In this document: piece after piece, positions 35,320-44,747 of the stretch
Position numbering within the stretch: the stretch's first letter is position 1
Layout: each line of letters begins with the position of its first letter
DNA from: Pseudomonas anuradhapurensis
GTDB lineage: Bacteria > Pseudomonadota > Gammaproteobacteria > Pseudomonadales > Pseudomonadaceae
Direction: 5' to 3'
Assembly: GCF_014269225.2 (NCBI RefSeq)
Contig: NZ_CP077097.1
Span: 4,227,001 to 4,291,000 of the forward strand
Length of the DNA stretch: 64,000 bases
Notes under the pieces: generated by a model
The model's input: the letters and a program-made list of their open reading frames with translations, nothing else
What the model was told of the DNA's origin: nothing
Databases searched by the model: none
Program-made: the position numbers and the translations under genes

Positions 35320-36543
35320 TCATGCCCCGGGCAGCAAACCGTCCGCCCGCAACAATGTCTCCAGGCAATGCTCCTGCACCCCATAGAACGCCTTGAGCTG
35401 CGCGATCTTTTCCAGCAATGCCGTGTTGTCTCCCACCTGCCGCCGTTTCACCGCAAGAATCATCTTGTTCTTGTTGGTGTGCTCCAGCGAGATGAACTCG
35501 AACACCTTGGTCTCGTAACCGCAGGCTTCCAGGTACAGCGCGCGCAGGCTGTCGGTGAGCATTTCGGCCTGCTGGCCCAGGTGCAGGCCGTATTGCAGCA
35601 TCGGTTGCAACAACCCCGGGCTGTGCAGCTGCGGGCGGATCTGCTTGTGGCAGCACGGCGAGCACATGATGATCGCGGCGTTGCAGCGGATGCCGGTGTG
35701 GATGGCGTAGTCGGTGGCAATGTCGCAGGCATGCAGGGCGATCATCACTTCGATGGCCGCCGGCACCACGCTGCGTACATCGCCACACTGGAACACCAGG
35801 CCCGGGTGTGCCAGGCGCGAGGCCGCGGCGTTGCACAGGTCGACCATGTCCTGGCGCAGTTCGACGCCGGTAACCTCGGCATCGCGGCCCAGGCTGTTGC
35901 GCAGGTAATCGTGCATGGCGAAGGTCAGGTAGCCCTTGCCCGAACCGAAATCGGCCACCCGCAACGCCTGCTGCGCCGTTACCGGGGCGCCGGCCAGGGC
36001 GTGGTCGAACACCTCGATGAACTTGTTGATCTGCTTCCACTTGCGCGACATCGACGGGATCAGCGCGCCTTGCGCATCGGTCACGCCCAGATCGCGCAGG
36101 AACGGTCGCGACAGCTCCAGGTAGCGTTTTTTCTCACGATCATGGCCGCTGCTGTCGGCCGCCTCGCGCGGTGCCTGGGCGCCGTGGCGCTGCAGCATGG
36201 GCTTGCCCTTCTTGCTGAAGGTCAGCTGCACTTCGCCGTCGGCGTCGAACAAGTGGGCGTTGCGGAAGCTGCCCGGCAACAGTTCGGCAACCAGTGCCTG
36301 GGCCTGCTCCAGCGCCAGGTTACGGGTGATGTCGCGGGTCTGGTGGCGATAGACCAGCGACAGGCACGCCTGGCCCTTGACCTGCAGCGGCTTGGCAATG
36401 ATCCGTTGCAAGGTCTGGTCGGCACCGACATGCCGCGCCAGCACCAGCTTGACCAAGGTATTGCCCTGCAGGGCGGTGTTCAGCAGGTCGAGAAACTGGG
36501 CGCGGGCATCCGGCGCGGCGGGGGCGGAAGAACGGGCGGACAT
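35320..36543 (-). CDS. SAM-dependent methyltransferase (Methyltransf_32-like)
   Basis: This is a 407-residue protein with a class I methyltransferase core. The SAM-binding motif ADFGSGKGYL is at 197-206, ALHACDIATDYAI near 269, and the unusual SPCCHK at 295-300, typical of the Methyltransf_32 family related to eukaryotic METTL25-type proteins. The N-terminal 150 residues have no recognised domain. The substrate is unknown; tRNA or rRNA is possible. It ends 4 bp from the convergent AraC-type gene. Confidence 0.8.
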   Translation of the reverse strand: MSARSSAPAAPDARAQFLDLLNTALQGNTLVKLVLARHVGADQTLQRIIAKPLQVKGQACLSLVYRHQTRDITRNLALEQAQALVAELLPGSFRNAHLFDADGEVQLTFSKKGKPMLQRHGAQAPREAADSSGHDREKKRYLELSRPFLRDLGVTDAQGALIPSMSRKWKQINKFIEVFDHALAGAPVTAQQALRVADFGSGKGYLTFAMHDYLRNSLGRDAEVTGVELRQDMVDLCNAAASRLAHPGLVFQCGDVRSVVPAAIEVMIALHACDIATDYAIHTGIRCNAAIIMCSPCCHKQIRPQLHSPGLLQPMLQYGLHLGQQAEMLTDSLRALYLEACGYETKVFEFISLEHTNKNKMILAVKRRQVGDNTALLEKIAQLKAFYGVQEHCLETLLRADGLLPGA

Positions 36544-36607
36544 AGGAAAGCGGTGCCTCGGATAGCGGGAAGCGCAGGGCGCAATCTGCGCATTCTACAG
36601 GGGGGCG

Positions 36608-36716
36608 CCGATCCTGTGGGAGCGGGCTTGCCCGCGAATAGCGGCAGAGCCGCTGCCATGCACCGCGTTGCCGGCTTCGCGGCGCGCCCGCCCCCACGGT
36701 GAAGACGCGGTCGGCC
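36608..36716. repeat. REP pair between methyltransferase and TPM genes
   Basis: CTGTGGGAGCGGGCTTGCCC and an inverted, degenerate partner GGCGCGCCCGCCCCCACG flank a short palindrome. The type is the same as the repeat after nadB. Confidence 0.75.
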
Positions 36717-36729
36717 GGCAGACTGCCAA

Positions 36730-37347
36730 TCAGTCGAGGATCACCAGGCGGTTGGGCAACTCGTTACGCGCATGGGTAGGCGGCACATGTTCGCTGAGCA
36801 GCTCGCCGCATGCCTCGATGCACTCGACAAAGCCCTGCAAGGTCCGACCCTGGCGCACCTGCTCGGCAAGCCGGGCGACGATGACCGCGCGGGCCCTGGC
36901 ATCCAGGCAGTGCTCGATACCGCGGTCGACCAGGATCTCGACATGCCGCTCCGCCTCGCAGACGAAGATCAGCACCCCGGTGGCGCCAGCCGTACGCTGC
37001 AGGTTCTGTTCGCGAAACTGCTGCCGGGCCAGGCGCGACGCGCGCCAGCGGCGCAGCGCTCGCGGGATCAGCCAGGCGGCCAGGCGCGGCTGGCGCAGCA
37101 GCAGGCACAAGCCGACAAACAACAACACATTGGCCACCAGCAAGCCGCGCCCACCGGGCCAGCCCAGCAGCCAATGCAACAGGCCCGGCACCAGCAGTGC
37201 CAGCAGCGCAGCGCAGAACAACGGCCAGTAGGCGTAGTCGTCGGCACGCCGGGCCAGCACCGTGACCAGCTCGGCATCGGTGCGCCGTTCGGCGCGGGCA
37301 ATGGCTTCGGCAACCTGGCGCTGGTGGTATTCGTCGAGGGGGGTCAT
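36730..37347 (-). CDS. TPM-domain membrane protein
   Basis: This 205-residue protein has an N-terminal cytoplasmic segment (MTPLDEYHQRQVAEAIARAERRTDAELVTVL), two central transmembrane helices at about 40-60 and 65-85, and a TPM-type domain after about residue 115 (TGVLIFVCEAERHVEILVDRGIEHCL). TPM proteins are small domains of unclear, possibly phosphatase or photosystem-repair-like, function; bacterial forms are often membrane-anchored. The ATG at 37347 is chosen because the upstream extension would overlap the leader of bglX. It is divergent from bglX. Confidence 0.75.
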   Translation of the reverse strand: MTPLDEYHQRQVAEAIARAERRTDAELVTVLARRADDYAYWPLFCAALLALLVPGLLHWLLGWPGGRGLLVANVLLFVGLCLLLRQPRLAAWLIPRALRRWRASRLARQQFREQNLQRTAGATGVLIFVCEAERHVEILVDRGIEHCLDARARAVIVARLAEQVRQGRTLQGFVECIEACGELLSEHVPPTHARNELPNRLVILD

Positions 37348-37525
37348 GCCGTCGGTCTCTTTAGCGTTCTTATAGTTGTTTTCCCGGCATTCGGGGCTTC
37401 GTCCGCTGGCGACAGATTCAGGCATAATCCGCCGCAGGAAGAAAAGCCCGCAAATCGTACAACAATAGCCGCCTGAAAACTTCGGCCGCGCGCGTATCAC
37501 CGTCGATACGGCAGAGGCCCCAAAA

Positions 37526-39826
37526 ATGGAATTGATGATGAAACTGTCTTTGCTGGGCCTGGCCATGGGCCTGGCCAGCCAGGCGGCCCTCGCCGCCCCC
37601 TCCGCTCCGCCCCTGCAGGACAAGCAGGCGTTCATCGACCATCTGATCAGCCAGATGACCGAAGCCGAGAAAATCGGCCAGCTGCGCCTGATCAGCATCG
37701 GCCCGGAGATGCCCAAGGACAAGATCCGCGAGGAAATTGCCGCCGGCCGCATCGGTGGTACCTTCAACTCGCGCACCGCGCCCGAGAACCGCCCGATGCA
37801 GGACGCGGCGATGCGCAGCCGGCTGAAGATCCCGATGTTCTTCGCCTACGACACCGTGCATGGCGAACGCACGATTTTCCCGATCGGCCTGGGCATGGCC
37901 GCGACCTGGGACATGGACGCCGTGGCCAAGGTCGGTCGTACTGCCGCCATCGAAGCGGCGGCCGACGCCCTGGACATGACCTTCGCACCGATGGTCGACA
38001 TCGCCCGCGACCCGCGCTGGGGCCGCACCAGTGAAGGCTTTGGCGAAGACACCTACCTGACCTCGAAGATCGGCCAGGTGATGGTCCGCTCGTTCCAGGG
38101 CAGCAGCCCGGCCAACCCCGACAGCATCATGGCCATCGTCAAGCACTTCGCCCTGTACGGCGCGGTGGAAGGCGGGCGCGACTACAACACGGTCGATATG
38201 AGCCTGCCGAAGATGTACAACGATTACCTGCCGCCCTACCGCGCCGCGCTGGACGCCGGTGCCGGCGGGGTGATGGTGGCGCTGAACTCGATCAACGGCG
38301 TGCCGGCCACCTCCAACACCTGGCTGATGAATGACCTGCTGCGCAAGGAGTGGGGCTTCAAGGGTGTCACCATCAGCGACCACGGCGCCATCCAGGAGCT
38401 GATCCGCCACGGCGTCGCCCGCGACGGTCGCGAAGCCGCCAAGCTGGCGATCAAGGCCGGCATCGACATGAGCATGAACGACACCCTGTACGGCGAAGAG
38501 CTGCCAGGCTTGCTGAAGACCGGCGAAGTGACCCAGCGCGAGCTGGATCAGGCAGTGCGCGAAGTGCTGGGCGCCAAGTACGACATGGGTCTGTTCAAGG
38601 ACCCATACGTGCGCATCGGCAAGGCCGAAACCGACCTCAAGGACTATTACGGCAACGACCGCCTGCACCGCGAAGCCGCGCGTGACGTGGCGCGGCGCAG
38701 CCTGGTATTGCTGGAAAACCACAACCAGACCCTGCCGCTGAAAAAGGCCGGCACCATTGCCTTGGTCGGCCCATTGGCCGATGCGCCGATCGACATGATG
38801 GGCAGTTGGGCAGCCGACGGCAAACCGATGCACTCGGTGACCGTGCGCGAAGGCCTGCGCCGCGCCGTCGAGGGCAAGGCCAAGCTGGTTTACGCCAAGG
38901 GTTCCAACGTCACCGGCAACAAGGCGATGTTCGATTACCTGAACTTCCTCAACTTCGATGCCCCCGAGATCGTCGACGACCCGCGCCCGCCTGCGGTGCT
39001 GATCGACGAGGCGGTGAGGGCGGCGAAGCAGTCCGACGTGGTGGTGGCAGTGGTCGGCGAATCCCGCGGTATGTCCCACGAGTCGTCGAGCCGCACTACC
39101 CTGGAAATCCCGGCCAGCCAGCGTGAGCTGATCAAGGCCCTGAAAGCTACCGGCAAACCGCTGGTGCTGGTGCTGATGAACGGCCGCCCGCTGTCGATCA
39201 GCTGGGAGCGCGAGCAAGCCGATGCCATTCTCGAAACCTGGTTCGCCGGTACCGAAGGTGGCAATGCGATCGCCGACGTGCTGTTCGGCGACTACAACCC
39301 GTCCGGCAAGCTGGCCATCACCTTCCCGCGCTCGGTCGGGCAGATCCCGATGTACTACAACCACACCCGCATCGGTCGCCCCTTCACCCCGGGCAAACCA
39401 GGCAACTACACCTCGCAGTACTTCGAGGAACCCAACGGCCCGCTGTATCCGTTCGGTTACGGCCTGAGCTACAGCAGCTTCGAGCTGTCGGGCCTGAAGC
39501 TGTCGAGCAAGGACCTCAAGCGTGGCGACACGCTGCAGGCCCAGGTGACGGTGAAGAACACCGGCAAGGTGGCCGGCGAGACCGTGGTGCAGCTGTACCT
39601 GCAGGATGTGTCGGCGTCGATGAGCCGGCCGGTCAAGGAGCTGAAGAACTTCCAGAAACTCATGCTCAAGCCGGGTGAGTCGCGCACCTTGAGCTTCCGC
39701 ATCAGCGAGGAAGACCTGAAGTTCTACAATGGCCAGCTGCAGCGGCTGGCCGAACCGGGCGAGTTCAATGTCCAGGTGGGCCTGGACTCCCAGGCGGTAC
39801 AGCAGCAGAGTTTTGAACTGCTGTAA
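37526..39826 (+). CDS. bglX: Periplasmic beta-glucosidase BglX (GH3)
   Basis: This 766-residue glycoside hydrolase family 3 enzyme has a signal peptide ending near AALAAP (about residue 24). The N-terminal TIM-barrel contains DIARDPRWGRTSEGFGEDTYL and the substrate-binding KHFALYGAVEGGRDYN. The nucleophile Asp285 lies in VTISDHGAI. The C-terminal alpha/beta sandwich and a fibronectin-III-like tail follow. It hydrolyses beta-linked glucosides in the periplasm. Three in-frame ATGs occur within the first six codons; the first (37526) is used, and the true start could be at 37535 or 37538. Confidence 0.95.
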   Translation: MELMMKLSLLGLAMGLASQAALAAPSAPPLQDKQAFIDHLISQMTEAEKIGQLRLISIGPEMPKDKIREEIAAGRIGGTFNSRTAPENRPMQDAAMRSRLKIPMFFAYDTVHGERTIFPIGLGMAATWDMDAVAKVGRTAAIEAAADALDMTFAPMVDIARDPRWGRTSEGFGEDTYLTSKIGQVMVRSFQGSSPANPDSIMAIVKHFALYGAVEGGRDYNTVDMSLPKMYNDYLPPYRAALDAGAGGVMVALNSINGVPATSNTWLMNDLLRKEWGFKGVTISDHGAIQELIRHGVARDGREAAKLAIKAGIDMSMNDTLYGEELPGLLKTGEVTQRELDQAVREVLGAKYDMGLFKDPYVRIGKAETDLKDYYGNDRLHREAARDVARRSLVLLENHNQTLPLKKAGTIALVGPLADAPIDMMGSWAADGKPMHSVTVREGLRRAVEGKAKLVYAKGSNVTGNKAMFDYLNFLNFDAPEIVDDPRPPAVLIDEAVRAAKQSDVVVAVVGESRGMSHESSSRTTLEIPASQRELIKALKATGKPLVLVLMNGRPLSISWEREQADAILETWFAGTEGGNAIADVLFGDYNPSGKLAITFPRSVGQIPMYYNHTRIGRPFTPGKPGNYTSQYFEEPNGPLYPFGYGLSYSSFELSGLKLSSKDLKRGDTLQAQVTVKNTGKVAGETVVQLYLQDVSASMSRPVKELKNFQKLMLKPGESRTLSFRISEEDLKFYNGQLQRLAEPGEFNVQVGLDSQAVQQQSFELL

Positions 39827-39837
39827 CTGAAGGCTGC

Positions 39838-39946
39838 CTGTGCCGGCCTTCCAGCGGGTAAAACGCTCCCACGGGTTCACTGCAAACTGACAGGCTGTGC
39901 AGCTCCAGTGGGAGCGGCTTCACCCGCGAAGAAGCCGGCCCCGATG
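39838..39946. repeat. REP pair between bglX and dctB
   Basis: CTTCCAGCGGGTAAAACGCT and the inverted AGTGGGAGCGGCTTCACCCG surround a short spacer. The second copy ends just before dctB. Confidence 0.75.
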
Positions 39947-39971
39947 TCCCAATCAACCGGATCCGCCTCCC

Positions 39972-41729
39972 ATGCCGTTTTCCTTTCGCGCCCTGCGTCT
40001 GGGGCTGATCACCCTGCTGATCGTGCTGGGCACCGCCCTCAGCGCCGGCTGGGCCATGCACCAGGCCAAGCGCCAGGCCATGGCAGACGATGCGCGGCGC
40101 GCCAGCCAGCAGCTGGGCTTGTACGCCAATACGCTGCACACCCTGATTGACCGTTACCGCGCCCTGCCCGCCGTGCTGGCGCTGGACCCGGAGCTGATCG
40201 CCGCCCTGCAGGGCCCGGTCAGCGAAGCGCTGCAAAATGCCCTGAACCGCAAGCTCGAGCGCATCAACGGCGCAGCCAATTCCTCGACCCTCGAGCTGCT
40301 CGACCGCAACGGCCTGGCCATTGCCGCCAGCAACTGGCGCCTGCCCAGCAGCTACGTGGGCTCCAACTATGGCTTCCGGCCCTATTTCAAGCAGGCGCGC
40401 AGCCAAGGCAGTGGCCGCTTCTATGCCGTCGGGGTAACCAGCGGGGTACCAGGCTATTTCCTCGCCAGTGCCGTGAACGACGAGCACGGCCAGTTTCTCG
40501 GCGCGATGGTGGTGAAACTGGAGTTTCCCGAACTGGAACGCGAGTGGCGCCAGGGCAGCGACATCCTGCTGGTCAGCGACGCCCGCGGCATCACCTTCAT
40601 CGCCAACCAGGACGGCTGGCGCTACCGCGAGCTGCAACCGCTCAGTGGCGCCGACCGCGCCGAACTGGCGGAAACCCGTCAATACGACAAGCACCCGCTG
40701 GTGCCGCTACAGCACGAGGTGCTGACCCGCTTTGCCGAAAACAGCACGCTCAGCCGTGTGCACGGCCCGGCCGGCACTGGCGAATACCTGTGGGAAAGCC
40801 TGCCGCTGGGCAGTGAAGCCTGGACCTTGCACCTGCTGCGCAAGCCGCAGGTCGTGGCCGACGGCCGTAATGCGGCCCTGGCCGCCGCTGCCGTGTGGCT
40901 GAGCCTGGTGTTCGCCGCGCTGTTCCTCAGCCAGCGCCTGCGCCTGGCCCGCTTGCGCCAGCGCAGCCGCGAAGAGCTCAAGCGCCAGGTCGAAGAACGC
41001 ACCCGCGAACTGCGCACGGCCCAGGAGGGCCTGGTACAGTCGGCCAAGCTGGCCGCGCTGGGGCAGATGTCGGCGGCCATGGCCCACGAGATCAACCAGC
41101 CGCTGACCACCCAGCGCATGCAACTGGAAACCCTGCGCCTGCTGCTTGATCAGGGCCGCTACGACGAAGCGCGCCAGGCCTTGGAGCCATTGGAGCAGAT
41201 GCTCACGCGCATGGCCGCGCTCACCGGCCACCTGAAAACCTTCGCCCGCAACAGCCCGGTCGGCCTGCGCGAGCGCCTCGACCTGGCCACGGTGGTAGAC
41301 CAGGCCCTGCACCTGCTGGAAGCGCGCATACGCAGCGAAGCGGTGGAAGTGGCGCTGTACCTGGCACGCCCGGCCTGGGTACGCGGTGATGCCATTCGCC
41401 TGGAGCAGGTGCTGATCAACCTGCTGCGCAATGCGCTCGACGCCATGGCCGACAAGCGCTACAAACGCCTGGAGATCCGCATCGAACCCGACGGCCAGCT
41501 ATGGCGCCTGAGCGTGCTGGATTCGGGGGGCGGCATTGACCAGGCCAACCTGGCCAAGGTGTTCGACCCGTTCTTCACCACCAAGCCGGTCGGCGAAGGC
41601 CTGGGGCTGGGCCTGGCCATTTCCTATGGCATCGTGCATGAAGCCGGTGGCCAGCTGCAGGCCGAAAACCTGCCCGGCGGCGCACGCCTCAGCCTTACCC
41701 TGCCCCGTGACCTGGAGCCTGTATGTTGA
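39972..41729 (+). CDS. dctB: C4-dicarboxylate sensor histidine kinase DctB
   Basis: This 585-residue membrane kinase has transmembrane segments near 8-30 and 303-323, flanking a periplasmic double-Cache sensor of about 270 residues. A coiled linker (REELKRQVEERTRELRTAQEG) follows, then the H-box MAHEINQPLTTQRM (His372) and an ATPase domain with VLINLLRNALDAM, DSGGGI and GEGLGLGLAI boxes. It should sense succinate, fumarate, malate or related acids and phosphorylate DctD. The ATG at 39972 is used because the hydrophobic segment follows at once. It overlaps dctD by 7 bp. Confidence 0.92.
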   Translation: MPFSFRALRLGLITLLIVLGTALSAGWAMHQAKRQAMADDARRASQQLGLYANTLHTLIDRYRALPAVLALDPELIAALQGPVSEALQNALNRKLERINGAANSSTLELLDRNGLAIAASNWRLPSSYVGSNYGFRPYFKQARSQGSGRFYAVGVTSGVPGYFLASAVNDEHGQFLGAMVVKLEFPELEREWRQGSDILLVSDARGITFIANQDGWRYRELQPLSGADRAELAETRQYDKHPLVPLQHEVLTRFAENSTLSRVHGPAGTGEYLWESLPLGSEAWTLHLLRKPQVVADGRNAALAAAAVWLSLVFAALFLSQRLRLARLRQRSREELKRQVEERTRELRTAQEGLVQSAKLAALGQMSAAMAHEINQPLTTQRMQLETLRLLLDQGRYDEARQALEPLEQMLTRMAALTGHLKTFARNSPVGLRERLDLATVVDQALHLLEARIRSEAVEVALYLARPAWVRGDAIRLEQVLINLLRNALDAMADKRYKRLEIRIEPDGQLWRLSVLDSGGGIDQANLAKVFDPFFTTKPVGEGLGLGLAISYGIVHEAGGQLQAENLPGGARLSLTLPRDLEPVC

Positions 41730-43057
41730 ATTCGGTGATCGTTGTCGATGATGAAGCCAGTATCCGTACTGCGGTCGAGCAATGGCTGAGCCTGTCCGGC
41801 TTCAGCGTGCAGCTGTTCGCCCGCGCCGAAGAATGCCTGGCACACCTGCCCCGGCATTTTCCCGGGGTAATCATCAGCGACGTGCGCATGCCTGGCATGG
41901 ATGGCCTGCAACTGCTCGAACGTCTGCAAACGGACGACCCCGACCTGCCGGTGATCCTCCTGACCGGGCATGGCGACGTGCCTATGGCAGTGGAAGCCAT
42001 GCGCAGCGGCGCCTACGATTTCCTGGAAAAACCCTTTACCCCGCAGCACCTGCTGGGCAGCCTGCGCCGGGCCCTGGAGAAGCGCCAACTGGTGCTGGAA
42101 AACCGCAAGCTGCACCAGCAGGCCGACCTCAAGTCTCGCCTGGAAGGTACGCTGCTTGGGATGTCCCAGGGCCTGCAACAGCTGCGTCGGCAAGTGCTGG
42201 ACCTGGCCAGCCTGCCGGTGAATGTGCTGATCCGTGGCGAAACCGGCAGCGGCAAGGAACGTGTAGCCCGCTGCCTGCACGATTTTGGCCCGCGCGCGGG
42301 CAAACCGTTCGTCGCCCTCAACTGCGCGGCGATCCCCGAATCGCTGTTCGAGGCCGAGCTGTTCGGCCATGAGAGCGGCGCCTTCACCGGCGCCCAGGGC
42401 AAACGCATCGGCAAGCTGGAATATGCCAACGGTGGCACGGTGTTCCTCGACGAAATCGAGAGCATGCCACTGGCGCAGCAGGCCAAACTGTTGCGGGTGA
42501 TCCAGGAGCAGAAGCTGGAGCGGCTGGGGGCCAACCAGAGCATTGCCGTCGACCTGCGCATCATTGCCGCGACCAAGCCCGACCTGCTCGAAGAAGCCCG
42601 CGCCGGGCGTTTTCGTGAAGACCTCGCCTATCGCTTGAACGTGGCCGAGCTGCGCCTGGCGCCGTTGCGTGAACGGCGTGAGGATATTCCGCTGCTGTTC
42701 GAGCACTTTGCCCGCGCGGCCGCAGAAAGGATCGGCCGTGCGGCACTGCCCCTGTCGGGAAGCCAACTGGCACAGCTGCTGGTGCATGATTGGCCGGGCA
42801 ACGTGCGCGAACTGGCCAACGCGGCGGAACGCCACGCCCTGGGGCTGGGCTCGCCAGACCTCGAGGAGGCACCCGCCGGGCAGTCACTGAGCGGGCAGAT
42901 GGAGGCGTTCGAGGCGCAATGCCTGCGGGCGGCGCTGCGCCAGCATGGGGGCGAAATCAAGGCGGTGATGGAAGCCTTGCAACTGCCTCGGCGCACGCTT
43001 AACGAGAAAATGCAGCGGCACGGGTTGGTCCGCGAGGACTTTGTCGGGCGGGAATGA
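41723..43057 (+). CDS. dctD: Sigma-54-dependent response regulator DctD
   Basis: This 444-residue NtrC-type regulator has a receiver domain with phospho-acceptor Asp53 (VIISDVRMPGMDG) and Lys in FLEKPF. The AAA+ domain has Walker A GETGSGKE (172-179) and the sigma-54 contact loop GAFTGA (219-224). The C-terminal HTH ends in ALQLPRRTLNEKMQRHGL. It activates sigma-54 promoters of dicarboxylate uptake genes. A clear -24/-12 promoter lies 200 bp downstream, ahead of kgtP. Confidence 0.94.
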   Translation: MLNSVIVVDDEASIRTAVEQWLSLSGFSVQLFARAEECLAHLPRHFPGVIISDVRMPGMDGLQLLERLQTDDPDLPVILLTGHGDVPMAVEAMRSGAYDFLEKPFTPQHLLGSLRRALEKRQLVLENRKLHQQADLKSRLEGTLLGMSQGLQQLRRQVLDLASLPVNVLIRGETGSGKERVARCLHDFGPRAGKPFVALNCAAIPESLFEAELFGHESGAFTGAQGKRIGKLEYANGGTVFLDEIESMPLAQQAKLLRVIQEQKLERLGANQSIAVDLRIIAATKPDLLEEARAGRFREDLAYRLNVAELRLAPLRERREDIPLLFEHFARAAAERIGRAALPLSGSQLAQLLVHDWPGNVRELANAAERHALGLGSPDLEEAPAGQSLSGQMEAFEAQCLRAALRQHGGEIKAVMEALQLPRRTLNEKMQRHGLVREDFVGRE

Positions 43058-43117
43058 GCGGAAATCCGCCTATCAGGCGCAGTGAGTAAGCAAAAAACCG
43101 CTCACCGGGAGGTTTCT

Positions 43118-43232
43118 GGGGGCTGTGTCGCAGCCCTTCGCGGGCACGCCCGCTTCCATAGAGAAAATACGCGCCCTCAAGCGTGACGCAGTCCCTGTGG
43201 GAGCGGGCGTGCCCGCGAAGGGCGCCAGGCGC
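43118..43232. repeat. REP pair between dctD and kgtP
   Basis: CCTTCGCGGGCACGCCCGCT and the inverted TGTGGGAGCGGGCGTGCCCG lie about 45 bp apart, just upstream of the kgtP promoter. Confidence 0.85.
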
Positions 43233-43259
43233 CCCCATCTGGAACATGGCGCACCTGTT

Positions 43260-43275
43260 TGGCACACCTTCTGCA
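43260..43275 (+). promoter_or_regulatory. Sigma-54 (-24/-12) promoter of kgtP
   Basis: TGGCACACCTTCTGCA has GG (43261-43262) and GC (43273-43274) separated by the invariant 10 bp, matching TGGCAC-N5-TTGCA at all but one or two positions. It lies about 60 bp upstream of the kgtP start and is expected to depend on DctD. Confidence 0.85.
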
Positions 43276-43310
43276 ATTGCCTGTGCAAGCTGCGCCTCGG
43301 CGCGCTCCAC

Positions 43311-43318
43311 AAAAACAA
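43311..43318 (+). promoter_or_regulatory. Hfq/Crc-type A-rich motif ahead of kgtP
   Basis: AAAAACAA fits AANAANAA and directly precedes the AGAAGG ribosome site of kgtP. Confidence 0.55.
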
Positions 43319-43334
43319 CGAGAAGGTATCCCTG

Positions 43335-44654
43335 ATGGATAACGCCACCACCCTGCCCGCCGGGGCGGCCACTGCGCCCGCCGCGGAAAAAACCACCGCC
43401 AGCCGCCTGAAGTCGATCTTCAGCGGGTCCATCGGCAACATGGTCGAATGGTACGACTGGTACGTCTACGCAGCATTCTCGCTGTACTTCGCCAAAGCCT
43501 TCTTCCCGGCCGGCGACTCCACCGCACAACTGCTCAACACCGCCGCGATCTTCGCCGTGGGCTTCCTCATGCGCCCGATCGGTGGCTGGCTGATGGGCCT
43601 GTACGCCGACCGCAAAGGCCGCAAGGCCGCGCTGATGGCCTCGGTGCTGCTGATGTGCGCCGGCTCCCTGGTCATCGCCCTGACCCCGGGCTACGAAACC
43701 ATCGGCGTTGCCGCGCCGATCCTGCTGGTCATCGCCCGCCTGATGCAGGGCCTGTCGGTGGGCGGTGAATACGGCACCTCGGCCACCTACCTCAGCGAAA
43801 TGGCCAGCAAGGACCGCCGTGGCTTCTTCTCCAGCTTCCAGTATGTGACGCTGATCTCCGGCCAGCTGATTGCCCTGGCGGTACTGATCGTCCTGCAACA
43901 GACCCTGACCACCGAGCAGCTGTATGCCTGGGGCTGGCGCGTACCCTTCGTGATTGGTGCGCTGTGCGCCGTGGTGGCCCTGTACCTGCGTCGCGGCATG
44001 GAAGAAACCGCCTCCTTCACCAAGAAGGAAAAGGCCAAGGAAAGCCTGATGCGCACCCTGCTGCGTCATCCCAAGGAACTGCTGACCGTGGTCGGCCTGA
44101 CCATGGGCGGCACCCTGGCGTTCTACACCTACACCACCTACATGCAGAAGTACCTGGTCAACACCGTGGGCATGAGCATCAGCGACTCGACCACCATCTC
44201 GGCCGCCACGCTGTTCCTGTTCATGTGCCTGCAGCCGGTAATCGGTGGCCTGTCCGACAAGATCGGCCGTCGTCCGATCCTGATCGCCTTCGGGGTACTC
44301 GGTACCCTGTTCACCGTACCGATCCTCAGCACCCTGCACACCATCCAGACCTGGTGGGGCGCGTTCTTCCTGATCATGGCCGCGCTGATCATCGTCAGCG
44401 GCTACACCTCGATCAACGCCGTAGTCAAGGCCGAGCTGTTCCCCACCGAAATCCGCGCCCTGGGCGTGGGCCTGCCGTACGCCCTGACCGTGTCGATCTT
44501 CGGCGGCACTGCCGAGTACGTGGCCCTGTGGTTCAAGAGCATTGGCATGGAAAGCGGCTTCTACTGGTATGTCACCGCCTGCATCGCCTGCTCGCTGCTG
44601 GTATACGCAACCATGAAGGACACCAAGCAGCACTCGCGGATTACTACCGAGTAA
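43335..44654 (+). CDS. kgtP: MFS alpha-ketoglutarate/dicarboxylate permease KgtP
   Basis: This 439-residue transporter of the metabolite:H+ symporter group has 12 predicted transmembrane segments. Motifs include NMVEWYDWYVYAAFSLYFAKAFFP near residue 35, the MFS loop GLYADRKGRKAALM near 92, and LSDKIGRRPILIAFG near 305. The gene is identified from its similarity to KgtP-type symporters and its dctBD neighbours. It could also move succinate or other C4 acids. The ATG at 43335 follows AGAAGG. It is expected to be induced via DctB/DctD and sigma-54. Confidence 0.88.
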   Translation: MDNATTLPAGAATAPAAEKTTASRLKSIFSGSIGNMVEWYDWYVYAAFSLYFAKAFFPAGDSTAQLLNTAAIFAVGFLMRPIGGWLMGLYADRKGRKAALMASVLLMCAGSLVIALTPGYETIGVAAPILLVIARLMQGLSVGGEYGTSATYLSEMASKDRRGFFSSFQYVTLISGQLIALAVLIVLQQTLTTEQLYAWGWRVPFVIGALCAVVALYLRRGMEETASFTKKEKAKESLMRTLLRHPKELLTVVGLTMGGTLAFYTYTTYMQKYLVNTVGMSISDSTTISAATLFLFMCLQPVIGGLSDKIGRRPILIAFGVLGTLFTVPILSTLHTIQTWWGAFFLIMAALIIVSGYTSINAVVKAELFPTEIRALGVGLPYALTVSIFGGTAEYVALWFKSIGMESGFYWYVTACIACSLLVYATMKDTKQHSRITTE

Positions 44655-44678
44655 CCGTGTGAGGGTACCGAAATGAAC

Positions 44679-44708
44679 AAGGGCGCACCGTTTTCGGGGC
44701 GCCCTTTT
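44679..44708 (+). terminator. Rho-independent terminator after kgtP
   Basis: AAGGGCGC (44679-44686) pairs with GCGCCCTT (44699-44706) and is followed by TT, with a loop of 12 bases. It lies 25 bp after the kgtP stop codon, between convergent genes. Confidence 0.8.
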
Positions 44709-44747
44709 CATTGGGTCATTCAATACGCAGCTCTAGCCCCCAACCGG

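Noticed and set aside
37418..39880. 820-residue minus-strand frame over bglX
   Set aside because: Shadow of the GH3 gene, which has its catalytic motifs and signal peptide.
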